Assembly (NCBI GenBank): GCA_035571515.1
Contig: DATNCQ010000130.1
Location: 12,527 to 76,526, forward strand
Direction: 5' to 3'
From: Gp6-AA40 sp035571515
GTDB lineage: Bacteria; Acidobacteriota; Vicinamibacteria; Vicinamibacterales; UBA2999
DNA length: 64,000 bases
A program made the position numbers and the translations under genes. Shown piece after piece: positions 53,787-62,099 of the stretch. How positions within the stretch are numbered: the stretch's first letter is position 1; every line of letters starts with the position of its first letter. The notes below the pieces were generated by a model. The model saw only the letters and a program-made list of their open reading frames with translations. It had not been told where the DNA came from and did not search any database.

Positions 53787-53960
53787 CATCGTTTCCGAGA
53801 TAGTTCGCCGTGGAGTTGCTCCTGAAGGGCGTGCCAATCGCAGGTGTCGGTTCTCTTGGGTCACTCTTCTCTGAAGATTACCGAGAAGCATTACGCACCA
53901 TGGGTGAAGGCACGCCAGGAGCAACTTGAACAATCCGTTCGGTTGGCGTGGTCGGCTTAA
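53787..53960 (+). pseudogene. Tyrosine recombinase C-terminal remnant 1
   Basis: HRFRD (H-x-x-R box), then after an indel FAVELLLKGVPIA, then in a further frame VSVLLGHSSLKITEKHYAPW ending at a TAA. LLGH and the Tyr in KHYAPW are catalytic. The order H-x-x-R, GH, Y is kept but two frameshifts break it. Confidence 0.75.
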
Positions 53961-53991
53961 ACCGCAGACGACTGCCGCCTGCGTCGACGGG

Positions 53992-54870
53992 TCAGCCTCC
54001 GCCATGTTTTGCCAGAAACGCGACGACGTGCTCGGTTGAGGGCTTGACGCTCGTCGCGTGTGTGGCGCCGGGTAGTTCAACGAGCTCCAACGACGGCACC
54101 ACACCAGACATCCGCTTCGCGCTTGGCAGGTTGCGGAGGTCCCGTTCGCCGGTAATCGCAATCACCGGAATCTTCGTCGACCGCAACGCCTGCGTTGGCA
54201 CGTCGAACAGCGGAATAAGGCCCTTCGCGGCGGCCGCCAGCGCGTCCCCATCGTTTCGGGCGAACAGCGCGGCGTTTGCCGCGGCAACCTGCTGATCGCT
54301 TAACGCGGTCTGCCCGCCGGCGCTAACCCCGCGGATCAGCGCTGTTGCGTCTCTCTTGGAGAACGCCTCCGACAGCGCGAGCACCTCGGATCGGATTTGC
54401 TGCGGGTTCTCGCCCTCCCACCCGGAACCGATCAGTGACACCGTGCGGAGACGTTCGGGGTAGCGAACGAGAAGCTGCAACGCAATGGCGCCGCCCATCG
54501 AATAGCCAACGACGGGCGCGCGATCGATCCCAAGATGATCGAGAAGCCTGACGACATCGCGAACCATCTCCAATCCGTATTGGGCCGCGTCGTGCGGCTT
54601 ACCGCTGTCGCCGTGGCCGCGACAATCGATGCCGATGACGCGATATCCGGCGGTCTGCAGTGCGGTGCTGAGGCCCGGCATTTCGATGTGCCTGGCGTAC
54701 GTTCCGGTAAACCCGTGCAGAAGCACGACAGGTACACCACGCCCTGAATCTACGTAATGAATCCCGACACCGTTCGAATCAAAATGAGCGGACGTCGGCT
54801 GCGCGTACGAGGCCGGCGCAAGCAGGAGTGCAACCAGGATGACGAGGCCGCGTGGTTGTCGCACTGTCAT
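53992..54870 (-). CDS. Exported alpha/beta hydrolase
   Basis: 292 residues with a signal peptide. Oxyanion HGFTG, nucleophile G-Y-S-M-G-G, an acidic residue in AITGERD, and the catalytic His in GATHAT. Closest to haloalkane dehalogenase/epoxide hydrolase/esterase-type family I hydrolases. Periplasmic esterase or lactonase is a reasonable guess; substrate unknown. It is bracketed by two integrase remnants on the opposite strand. Confidence 0.85.
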   Translation of the reverse strand: MTVRQPRGLVILVALLLAPASYAQPTSAHFDSNGVGIHYVDSGRGVPVVLLHGFTGTYARHIEMPGLSTALQTAGYRVIGIDCRGHGDSGKPHDAAQYGLEMVRDVVRLLDHLGIDRAPVVGYSMGGAIALQLLVRYPERLRTVSLIGSGWEGENPQQIRSEVLALSEAFSKRDATALIRGVSAGGQTALSDQQVAAANAALFARNDGDALAAAAKGLIPLFDVPTQALRSTKIPVIAITGERDLRNLPSAKRMSGVVPSLELVELPGATHATSVKPSTEHVVAFLAKHGGG

Positions 54871-54913
54871 TTGCGAATGCTACACCTCAGCGCCCTGGAC
54901 CGCACATTATCGC

Positions 54914-55013
54914 CTGGCATATACCCAGATGATCGACGGCGCGCAGCGCGCTGCGGTCGACACACTCGGCGACGCATTGTTCACGATTGTCCACGGCCCA
55001 GGACAGGCTGGCA
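54914..55013 (+). pseudogene. Tyrosine recombinase C-terminal remnant 2
   Basis: LAYTQMIDGAQRAAVDTLGD then ALFTIVHGPGQ matches the tail of the integrase at 63.8 kb (YAQVVDGAKRAA ... ELFTIVHKP), including the catalytic Tyr. Nothing upstream of the tyrosine remains. Confidence 0.72.
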
Positions 55014-55422
55014 CTGCCACGTCGCCGACTTCTTCGGAAAAGTTGGCGCGCCCTGGGGGACTCAAGACTTGCGGTGCGAATGCTCGCGACCGGCCTTTCG
55101 CGGTCCCCTTTTCTTCCCAGCGTCAGGACGCCGAGAATGTCCGCGCCGGAAGCGTTCGTGGACGCGCTCGCCAGATTCGGGCGGCTCTTTGACCCTGAGC
55201 GGATCAGGGCTGCATTGTCCGGATGGCTCAAATTGCGGGCGCGAGAGGAATATGCGATCCAAGATTCCTTTTTCGCTTGGGGTGTGAGGCCTATGCAAAT
55301 TCAGCGCGCGATTGCCTTGGCCGCTCCAACCTCCAACCGGTTGCAGTTGACGCTCCGCAGGATAGCGGGTATCTGCCTCCATCTCTGGCACGGAGTACCC
55401 TCAGTCGGAACCAACCTAGTAC

Positions 55423-55812
55423 TTGGCATTGCCATTTTCTACATGGTGCGGATCCCCCGCCGAGGAGCTTGGGAGAAGATTCGACCGTGTTGTGACACCG
55501 CTCCTGCTGGCGAGCCCGCTGGCATTACGTGTTTATGAAGTCCCTCGGATGCTCATACAGGCCGCGTCCTTCGTGCTGATCGGCTGGATAATCGGCGGCC
55601 TGAGCTCACGTCGGCGCGCGATGGCACTTGGGGGAGCAATCGCCAATGTCGCGTTCCTGGTGTGGTGGTACTCGACAGTTGCCGAGATCCCCGCGAGCCA
55701 AAGCGCCTACTACCTCGCTCGTGAGCTTCCTATCATCGCAATCGGAATTGGTGGGATCGTGGTCGGATATCGGCTCTGGCGGACAAAAGCAAGGTCTGAT
55801 CGGACACGCTGA
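55423..55812 (+). CDS. Small multi-pass membrane protein
   Basis: Up to 129 residues with three hydrophobic segments (VPRMLIQAASFVLIGWIIGG; MALGGAIANVAFLVWWY; LPIIAIGIGGIVVGYRLW). Starts at ATG 55423 or internally at ATG 55549. No family recognised. Directly upstream of attC site 1, so it may be the gene of the preceding cassette. Confidence 0.55.
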   Translation: MALPFSTWCGSPAEELGRRFDRVVTPLLLASPLALRVYEVPRMLIQAASFVLIGWIIGGLSSRRRAMALGGAIANVAFLVWWYSTVAEIPASQSAYYLARELPIIAIGIGGIVVGYRLWRTKARSDRTR

Positions 55813-55904
55813 CCGGTTGGGTCTGCGTCTGGGATAGAGGTGAGCCATCGCTTCGCTTTGTCGCCGATCGCTGATCGGTGATAGCCGTCGTCCTCGGTTG
55901 AGCG

Positions 55905-55996
55905 GCCTAACACCGCGTGGAGCCGACGCCGCGCGAGTCATCTTCTTGGAGTTCTATCGAGGAACGACGGCGCCGCGGCTCAACGCGGCGTTAGCT
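55905..55996 (+). repeat. attC-like integron recombination site 1
   Basis: 92 bp from GCCTAAC (R'') to GTTAGCT (R'). The arms CCGCGTGGAGCCGACGCCGC and GCGCCGCGGCTCAACGCGG pair almost fully, leaving one unpaired A and one mismatch as extrahelical marks, the key attC trait. It ends 38 nt before the methyltransferase start. Confidence 0.8.
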
Positions 55997-56033
55997 GCAC
56001 GGATCGAAACAACTGATGTGGCGAGCACCGGAC

Positions 56034-56726
56034 ATGGACTCAGATCTTCGCCGACGGATGCTCAGCTACTACGACGAGCGAGCATCTGAGTACGACGAGG
56101 CGTATACGCTGGGAACGGGCACCGCCTCGATACGCAACCCGAAAGTGTTCAAGGCGGAGGCTCGGGTGTTGGCCGGCGTCGTTGCCCAAATCGCGCATGG
56201 CCGGATGATGGATCTTGCGTGCGGCACGGCGTATTGGCTGCCGGACTACGGTCCGAACTGTTCCAGCATTACTCTGTTCGACCAGTCCGCCAGGATGCTC
56301 GCCGAAGCCCGTGCCAAAGCGAATCGCCTTGGCATCGCGGATCGATGTGTCTTCCTGCAAGGGGACTTCTTCGAGCACGAGTTCAACGAGAAGGCCTATG
56401 ACACGGTACTGGTCGGCTTTTTCCTGAGCCATCTCACCGAGGCGCAGGAACCGCTCGTGTTCGATGCGCTTCGGAGCATGCTCGGTTCCTTCGGACGATT
56501 TGTCATTCTCGAGTCGGCGTGGAGCGCCGAGCGAGCGAAGGTGAACGCGAAGGTCGAGCGTCAAACGAGACGGTTGAACGACGGGACGACCTTTGAAATC
56601 TACAAGCGGTACTGTGATCGAAACGACATTGCGCGATGGCGTCGAGAACACGACGTCAAGCTGCGCATCGACCACTTCGGGACTGCCTTCTGCGCCGTGT
56701 CGGGAACGTTCAAATCAGGCAGCTAA
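56034..56726 (+). CDS. Class I SAM-dependent methyltransferase (cassette gene)
   Basis: 230 residues from ATG 56034. The SAM-binding motif I reads MMDLACGTAYWLPDYG, acidic motif near ITLFDQSARML, and motif IV VLVGFFLSHL. Substrate unknown; the RxxRRLNDGTTFEIYKRY region could form a lid. It fills one gene cassette: attC1 lies upstream and its stop codon TAA is embedded in attC2. Confidence 0.85.
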   Translation: MDSDLRRRMLSYYDERASEYDEAYTLGTGTASIRNPKVFKAEARVLAGVVAQIAHGRMMDLACGTAYWLPDYGPNCSSITLFDQSARMLAEARAKANRLGIADRCVFLQGDFFEHEFNEKAYDTVLVGFFLSHLTEAQEPLVFDALRSMLGSFGRFVILESAWSAERAKVNAKVERQTRRLNDGTTFEIYKRYCDRNDIARWRREHDVKLRIDHFGTAFCAVSGTFKSGS

Positions 56727-56794
56727 CATGGCGTTGCCGCCGTCCGCCGCTGGTGCGAACATGAGCGGCCGCGGCTGAACGCCAAGCGTTACCC
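56721..56794 (+). repeat. attC-like integron recombination site 2
   Basis: 74 bp from AGCTAAC to GTTACCC. TGGCGTT pairs with AACGCCA, with shorter GC pairing inside. The core ends deviate from RYYYAAC/GTTRRRY by one and two bases, so it is weaker than sites 1 and 3. Confidence 0.6.
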
Positions 56795-56808
56795 CGACTT
56801 CGATCCAG

Positions 56809-57297
56809 ATGGCTACGGAGTACGAACTTGTCTCGCCGACTGATGAAGGTGCGTGGCGCCGCTATCATGACATCCGCCGCGAGGTGCTGTTCGAGGCACG
56901 AGGACGATTCGGCGTCTACAACGAGAATCATCCGGACGAAAAGGTCGATGGACATCACCCAAAGCTTCTCCTCCATCGGGGGGATCCCGTCGGCGTCGTC
57001 CGTATCGACATCTCGGGAGAAGACGCAGTCCTCCGACGGGTAGCCGTCCGTTCTGACGCACAGAGACGCGGGCACGGCCGGGCGTTGCTCTCACTGGCGC
57101 AACAGTTCGCTGTTGCTAATGGCTGTGGGCGTCTGGCGTCCCATGTTGCTCCTGATGCCGTCCGCTTCTACGAAAAGTGCGGGTTTTCTGTCGCGACGAA
57201 CCCTGACGCCAGAAGGTCAGCCGGCGAATCCGTCTTCATGACGAAATGTCTGAACCGACCTGTTGATCCAGAGGCCGTTTCCGGTGACGCGGGCTAA
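56809..57297 (+). CDS. GNAT-family N-acetyltransferase (cassette gene)
   Basis: 162 residues from ATG 56809. The acetyl-CoA motif A reads VLRRVAVRSDAQRRGHGRAL and motif B AVRFYEKCGFSV, typical of GNAT enzymes. The acetyl acceptor is unknown; cassette-borne GNATs are often drug or aminoglycoside acetyltransferases, but this sequence is not one of the recognised resistance types. It lies between attC2 and attC3 and ends where attC3 begins. Confidence 0.88.
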   Translation: MATEYELVSPTDEGAWRRYHDIRREVLFEARGRFGVYNENHPDEKVDGHHPKLLLHRGDPVGVVRIDISGEDAVLRRVAVRSDAQRRGHGRALLSLAQQFAVANGCGRLASHVAPDAVRFYEKCGFSVATNPDARRSAGESVFMTKCLNRPVDPEAVSGDAG

Positions 57298-57374
57298 CAT
57301 CCAATTGGAGCCGACGCGCCCACTGTCCAAGCGATCATGTCGTCGCCGCGCGCGGCTCAATTGGCGCGTTACAC
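57292..57374 (+). repeat. attC-like integron recombination site 3
   Basis: 83 bp from GGCTAAC to GTTACAC. CCAATTGGAGCCGACGCG pairs with CGCGGCTCAATTGG apart from one extra G and one extra A, giving the expected extrahelical bases. Overlaps the GNAT stop. Confidence 0.78.
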
Positions 57375-57673
57375 CGAACGCTGCACTTCGCGTTTCAGCC
57401 GATAGGTCCTGCTCAACGCCGCAGCGTTTACCATTGCGCCTGCGCGACTAACGCGAGCCGGCTCAGGCCAGCTGCCGAAGCCGTCAACCCGTCTGAGCAA
57501 TTCGGCAGTGTGGTTCCAACTGGCGAACGTTTGGCTCACCATTAATCAGATCAACCACTTACGCGGATCGCCCGATCTGCGCGGTTAAACAATCTGCGGC
57601 TCAGAAAGTAGCCGGTCCGCATATTGGCGTCAACTCAGCGCTGGCCGTGAAGCGACCGATAGACTGAATCAAC
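57375..57673. other. No supported gene; short hairpin
   Basis: A stem near GCGGATCG/CGATCTGC at about 57571-57590 could end transcription of the cassettes. GTTAAAC at about 57583 resembles a core site, but no paired partner was found. No coding frame is convincing. Confidence 0.4.
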
Positions 57674-57769
57674 GTGGACCGGAAGCACCGAGCGGAGATG
57701 TTGCTGGTGTTCGGCCCGCCGATACTCGGCGCGTTGATCTACTTGGTGCTGTGGCTGCTTGGCCGCTGA
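57674..57769 (+). CDS. Very small single-TM protein
   Basis: 31 residues from GTG 57674: basic start, then one membrane segment MLLVFGPPILGALIYLVLWL and stop. It overlaps the next gene by 19 nt. Could be a real micropeptide or chance. Confidence 0.3.
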   Translation: MDRKHRAEMLLVFGPPILGALIYLVLWLLGR

Positions 57770-58146
57770 GAAGTCGTAGAACGGCGCGAGCTGTTCTCTA
57801 CCTGACGATTCTCGCCGCGCCGTTCGCCTGCCTCGTTGCGTTCGACGAAGTCCGTGCGATTCGCGCCCGCAAACCATTGCTCGACCTTCGCGCCTCGATT
57901 GCGGCTGCACGGAACCGCGACGAAGCGAGCGATCTGCTTCCACGTTCCGTCAGCGAAGGATTGAGGGCAAGGATTGTGCGGCCGGATCAATGGGTCGTTG
58001 AGACTCCGACGCAGATCGGCGCGCGCAATTGGGTCTTGTGGATCGAACTTGATGGCGAGCGGGTTCGCGCATTGCGGGTGAGAACCGAAGACTCCATCAA
58101 TCAGAAGCCAACTGACGCGCCGGACGATCTGGTTCTCGTCCGCTGA
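57751..58146 (+). CDS. Single-pass membrane hypothetical protein
   Basis: 131 residues from GTG 57751. Membrane segment near AVLYLTILAAPFACLVAF, then a soluble alpha/beta domain ending in LVLVR. No family recognised. Overlaps the mini-ORF upstream; both may form one cassette-like unit. Confidence 0.5.
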   Translation: MAAWPLRSRRTARAVLYLTILAAPFACLVAFDEVRAIRARKPLLDLRASIAAARNRDEASDLLPRSVSEGLRARIVRPDQWVVETPTQIGARNWVLWIELDGERVRALRVRTEDSINQKPTDAPDDLVLVR

Positions 58147-58255
58147 ACGCGCCGATGAGCTGGGACGCGCACCATGTGCGGTTGCTGTCAGCCGCGTGCA
58201 TTCCACACCCCGGCCCGGAAACCGACTTCGGGCCAGAACTGGCGCACGGTATTAG

Positions 58256-58582
58256 TCAGTTCAGATCGGACGGGTCTAAACGGCGATCAGCGAGAACCAC
58301 ACGGTTGCGAAGGTCGTAACCCGTGAGCCGATCTTCGATGCGTAAGAGGGTGATGGAGCGCAGCACGTAGAGCATGTCGTCGCTTCTGCGAACGTCGCCG
58401 ATGTTCGTGTAGTCCGCAGGCTTGAAGACTTGTCGCGGAGTCTTTTCGTCCGAGTAGCGGAGTGTCGCGAAAGCGAAATGCTCACCCGCGAGAAGATGGA
58501 CCCTCACAGCACTCGTCACGGTGAGATCCTGGTTCCATCCCGGATTGCCGAGTGAATCAATCGTTGTCTTCGGGAGAGGCAT
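58256..58582 (-). CDS. Hypothetical protein
   Basis: 108 residues from ATG 58582. Beta-rich segment (VTSAVRVHLLAGEHFAFATL) and an acidic C-terminus. No family recognised. Its ATG occupies the same CATG as a possible start of the divergent lectin-like gene, so at least one of the two starts is probably wrong. Confidence 0.45.
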   Translation of the reverse strand: MPLPKTTIDSLGNPGWNQDLTVTSAVRVHLLAGEHFAFATLRYSDEKTPRQVFKPADYTNIGDVRRSDDMLYVLRSITLLRIEDRLTGYDLRNRVVLADRRLDPSDLN

Positions 58583-59198
58583 GGCGTTGTCGAATGCGTC
58601 GATGATGCGCCTATCCGGAGATCAGGGGACGTTTGCGTTTACATGCTTGACCATCTCTCGGCCTTACACGGCGCATTATTTCGGGACCGCACAGATTCAG
58701 GATGGCTGGGAACCGATGTGGTTTTTCGGGTCCGCGGCACCAGGATGCGGCCAATGGGATCCAACCCCGGCGAAGCCGCGACCAGACGACCCAGGCGCCC
58801 TCGTTCATTATGGAAACGGCGAAAATCTCTATCCAGGCCAAGTCTATCCAAAGCGATACATTCCAGCTGGCGGGTACATTCTATCGAACGGAGGCGCGTA
58901 TCGTCTTCAATATCAATCTGCAGATGGCAACCTCGTGCTAATCAACACCAGCGACGAATCAGTTGCGTTCAACTTCGCTGTTCCTCCGCATATCCCAGGT
59001 CCGAAGGCGCGGGCGATCATGCAAGCCGATGGAAACTTTGTCATATACAGAGATGCGCCCTATACTCCTGACAATGCGGTGTGCCAGACACATACGCACG
59101 GCCACCCAGGGGCGTACTTGGTTGTGCAACCAGACGGGAACGTAGTCATTTACGACATTACGAGCGATGTCCTTTACGTGAAGCAACAATGTCAGTAG
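58581..59198 (+). CDS. Bulb-type mannose-lectin (B_lectin) domain protein
   Basis: 205 residues from ATG 58581, or 198 from ATG 58602. The second half has three B-lectin repeats: YQSADGNLVLI, MQADGNFVIYRD and VQPDGNVVIYD, close to the QxDxNxVxY sugar-binding motif. The first half (GWEPMWFFGSAAPGCGQWDP ...) is unassigned. The role could be binding of mannose-type glycans at the cell surface or in a toxin. No signal peptide is clear. Confidence 0.75.
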   Translation: MALSNASMMRLSGDQGTFAFTCLTISRPYTAHYFGTAQIQDGWEPMWFFGSAAPGCGQWDPTPAKPRPDDPGALVHYGNGENLYPGQVYPKRYIPAGGYILSNGGAYRLQYQSADGNLVLINTSDESVAFNFAVPPHIPGPKARAIMQADGNFVIYRDAPYTPDNAVCQTHTHGHPGAYLVVQPDGNVVIYDITSDVLYVKQQCQ

Positions 59199-59274
59199 GC
59201 GATGTTGGCACACGTGCACCGGGCCGTTCGTCCTTTTATCATAGGGCTGTGGTCACCCGATCATCGGAGATGCT

Positions 59275-60195
59275 ATGACCCTGATGCCTCGGGCTGCGAG
59301 TAGCCACGCCAACGTCAGTATCTACCTACTGTCGCTGCTCTTGCCTGCGCTCGGTCCTCCAACCTGTTTGGACGCGCAAAGTGTTACCGCAAATCCGCGC
59401 GTGGAGGTAGTCGTCGTAGGCGGGACGCCGTCGCAAGAGCTTGTTCTAAGTACTCCGATCACGCGTTGCACCACATTCCTGAGTAGCGTTACTATTCCGA
59501 CATCGTGCTCGAATCCCGCCGCGATACGTTCAACGATTGGTGCTACCACGCTTGACGTTGCGCGAGAGTTGGACCTCTCTCGCGCTACATCCTGGCGTTT
59601 GAGTGCTGCGCTAAAGCTGGCAGAACATCATAGGGTTCGGTTTCGGCGATTCGGTAGCGAAGTTGATGGTGACACCAGGGCAGTAAGGCCATTGGTTCTG
59701 GGCGCGCAGGGAATAGGCACCGGAATTCACGTCATATCCGCGCGGAGATGGTCGGCGTGGCGGCTAGGGTATCAATGGACTCCACTCGTGTCTAGTTGGG
59801 CTGATCTCAGTCTCACGAGTGATGTCTCACGAGTGGGCACGCACGTCGATGCTCAGTCCCCAGAATTTCGAGGAGTGCAGACACTGTCATATGACCGATC
59901 AATAACGGTTCCATCGGTTGGGCTTGTCGGAGAGGTCCGACCCGTGAGGAGGGTGACCATCGGTGTCGATGCGGTAATCGCCAGACTGGATCGAATGCGA
60001 ACAGATGAAACATTTCGCGACATCGACGCTTTCGTAACGGCGGATATTATGAGCAGGCTTGGATTTCGGGTCGGCTATCAGTACCTCAGAACCGATTACG
60101 CGATCACCGAGGACCGTGAGGAATCGTCAGTACTTGAAGACATCGGGCATATGCGGATGAAGGGAGGATACATCGGAGCCGCCGTCCGTTTCTAG
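59275..60195 (+). CDS. Exported beta-barrel-like hypothetical protein
   Basis: 306 residues from ATG 59275. Signal peptide (about 1-35), then alternating strands such as HHRVRFRRFGSEVDGD and LGFRVGYQYLRTDYAI and a C-terminal Phe (GAAVRF), a common outer-membrane barrel ending. No family recognised. Adjacent to the lectin-like gene and on the same strand. Confidence 0.6.
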   Translation: MTLMPRAASSHANVSIYLLSLLLPALGPPTCLDAQSVTANPRVEVVVVGGTPSQELVLSTPITRCTTFLSSVTIPTSCSNPAAIRSTIGATTLDVARELDLSRATSWRLSAALKLAEHHRVRFRRFGSEVDGDTRAVRPLVLGAQGIGTGIHVISARRWSAWRLGYQWTPLVSSWADLSLTSDVSRVGTHVDAQSPEFRGVQTLSYDRSITVPSVGLVGEVRPVRRVTIGVDAVIARLDRMRTDETFRDIDAFVTADIMSRLGFRVGYQYLRTDYAITEDREESSVLEDIGHMRMKGGYIGAAVRF

Positions 60196-60480
60196 CCGCT
60201 GGAGGATAGCATTCTCAACCCGGAGAGGTCGTTGGATGCGTAGATCGTAAAAGGGGTCGAGGGGCCGGGTCTGCTGGGCCTCCTGGGACGGCCACCACCC
60301 GCAGGCGCGCCGCCGAAACGCACGGAGCACTTGTGGCGAGTCATCTGGTGTACGCGGTTGAGCGGCACATCAGAACGCACTCCCTTGTGACGAGGATCGG
60401 CCTCCCGGCTGGAGTGCGTTTCTGGACATGTCGGCCCAGCATCGGCGGCCACGGCCAACAACCCAATGGCGGTTATCGGC

Positions 60481-60571
60481 AGCTAACGTTCGCGATGAGC
60501 CGCGGCATTCTCGGGGGTGCTCGCCGCTGACTCCGTCGTGGCTTACGCAGCACATCGCTCATCGGTTTCGC
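60481..60571 (-). repeat. attC-like site 4, inverted
   Basis: On the minus strand the distal end GCCGCGGCTCATCGCGAACG then TTAGCT closely follows the distal end of attC1. CGATGAGC near 60557-60564 pairs with GCTCATCG. The proximal core GCGAAAC is degenerate. It lies at the 3' end of the minus-strand gene 60559-61038. Confidence 0.5.
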
Positions 60572-61038
60572 CTATTGCTTTCGATCCACTCGTCAACCGC
60601 CGCGAGCGATGGAGGCAGCCATACCCCGTCGACGTTGAGAATCGCCGCAAAACCGAGATACACGTATTCACCGGCCCAACTAAGGAGACTCCATCCGGCC
60701 AATTCAGTTTCAGCGATCAGAATCGGCGTGAACCCTCGTACGCTAGGCCTGAGAGTTCGCCGAAATGAGCCTCCTGGCGCATTCGGAAGCGCGTCGCCTC
60801 GAATCTGTCCGTAGCCGACCAAGTCGACTTGGCCATTGATCGCGGACCACTCCCCAACCGCAAAGGATCTCTCGAAGCCCGGCCAATAGCCAAGAAACAA
60901 GAATGTGCCGTTCGGTCGCAAATACATCACCAGGAAGGAGTCGCTGTTCCATTCCTCGGCAGGTCCAGGTGTCGCAATGACCTTCACGTAGGTGCCCGGA
61001 GTACCTGCACGCCCTCCCATTTCGATGTCTGTGGTCAT
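60559..61038 (-). CDS. Hypothetical protein in a possible cassette
   Basis: 159 residues from ATG 61038. Beta-rich pattern (FLVMYLRPNGTFLFLGYWPG; GQVDLVGYGQIRGD), perhaps a lipocalin-like or small barrel fold. No family recognised. Ends inside attC-like site 4, the arrangement expected for a cassette gene. Confidence 0.55.
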   Translation of the reverse strand: MTTDIEMGGRAGTPGTYVKVIATPGPAEEWNSDSFLVMYLRPNGTFLFLGYWPGFERSFAVGEWSAINGQVDLVGYGQIRGDALPNAPGGSFRRTLRPSVRGFTPILIAETELAGWSLLSWAGEYVYLGFAAILNVDGVWLPPSLAAVDEWIESNRRNR

Positions 61039-61044
61039 CTCTTT

Positions 61045-61356
61045 CTACATCATCCCCCAAACGACAGCGTCACCTGTGCCCGCGCAAAGGCACGCGGCGG
61101 GCGCTTGCGTGTTACGCCTCACGTTTGCGGCACCAGCGCGACCGATTCGCCGCTGATATTGAATCGGCATGCGACAATGCCCATCCGATGACGCTCCCAA
61201 GACGCCCTGAAACACTTCAGTCAGCCACTGACATCCGTCGGGTGCCATTCTTTCCACGCGTACATTCCATCCGCAGAACGGCGTAAATGAATCTTGGCCA
61301 GTCCCTTTCTGGTATTCGCGGGGCAACTGTGGCGCGGCGCTATCACGCCAGCCCAC
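61045..61356 (-). CDS. Hypothetical protein, weak
   Basis: Up to 103 residues from GTG 61356, ending 6 nt before the next gene. Contains SFTPFCGWNVRVERM and several Cys/Trp residues. No family and no RBS; included because spacing fits an operon. Confidence 0.3.
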   Translation of the reverse strand: MGWRDSAAPQLPREYQKGTGQDSFTPFCGWNVRVERMAPDGCQWLTEVFQGVLGASSDGHCRMPIQYQRRIGRAGAANVRRNTQAPAACLCAGTGDAVVWGMM

Positions 61357-62099
61357 TGGAGACCAGGACTGCGTGTCGCTGGTCGGGCCTTACCCGTGGG
61401 GCTTCGGTGCGTGGTTCGTGGTTCAGATGTTCACGGCATCATGGAAGTTGCACCGCGAACGCGAGGACGCGCTTGATCTGCCAGTTGATCTGTTTGCTTA
61501 TCTGCATCGACGGGATGAGACCACGACGACGGGCTGATCATGCTGGCGCTTTACAAATCGAGGCCCGACAAATGCATTCAGAGTCACAGTAGACAACATT
61601 CAAGGCGCAACTGATCAGACTGTGTTTCAAGGCTTTGCTGCGCGTTGCAACACGAAGAGAGCGCAGTGGCCGTTGAAATAGCTACCGGTCACCCGGACGG
61701 ATCGCCGACGTGTACACGGGTGCGCCGCGGTGGTCGTGTGACGGACCGCGCGCAGGCCGCAGGACGTGACACCACACCGTCGAAGCCGTGGCGTGAGCGA
61801 CCCCAGCCGAAAGGCCGCGGAACCAACTTCTTCGCGGAGTCCGGGGGTCGCTCACGCCACGGCTTGCGCCGTGTGTATCGAGTGCGCCATCGACCGGGCG
61901 GCACAGAACGCCACCCGGCTGGTCATCCATCGCTGCGTCGACGGTTCCGTAAGGTACGAGCGCAGCAGGAGTTAGATCGACGTTCTGTCCTGCGCGTCGT
62001 TCAAGACCTGCCGTCCGTCGCGACACGAGAGGCGACACGGCTCTGGGCCATGTATGCCCCAGGCTTGTGGCCCGATGTGCGGCCTCAGCCGTGTCCCGG
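61357..62099. other. Non-coding stretch
   Basis: Frames on both strands here lack domain signal; most lie over the large inverted repeat. The stretch ends at the stop of the conserved unknown gene at 62100. Confidence 0.5.
61783..61865. repeat. 22-bp perfect inverted repeat (83-nt hairpin)
   Basis: AAGCCGTGGCGTGAGCGACC (61783-61802, continuing CC to 61804) is repeated as its exact complement at 61844-61865. The 39-nt loop contains a second CCGCG/CGCGG stem. May be a structured RNA, a MITE-like element or a repeat family of the genome. Confidence 0.85.

Noticed and set aside
57449..57590. Possible further attC site (GACTAAC to GTTAAAC)
   Set aside because: The core ends fit, but the arms do not pair beyond a few bases.
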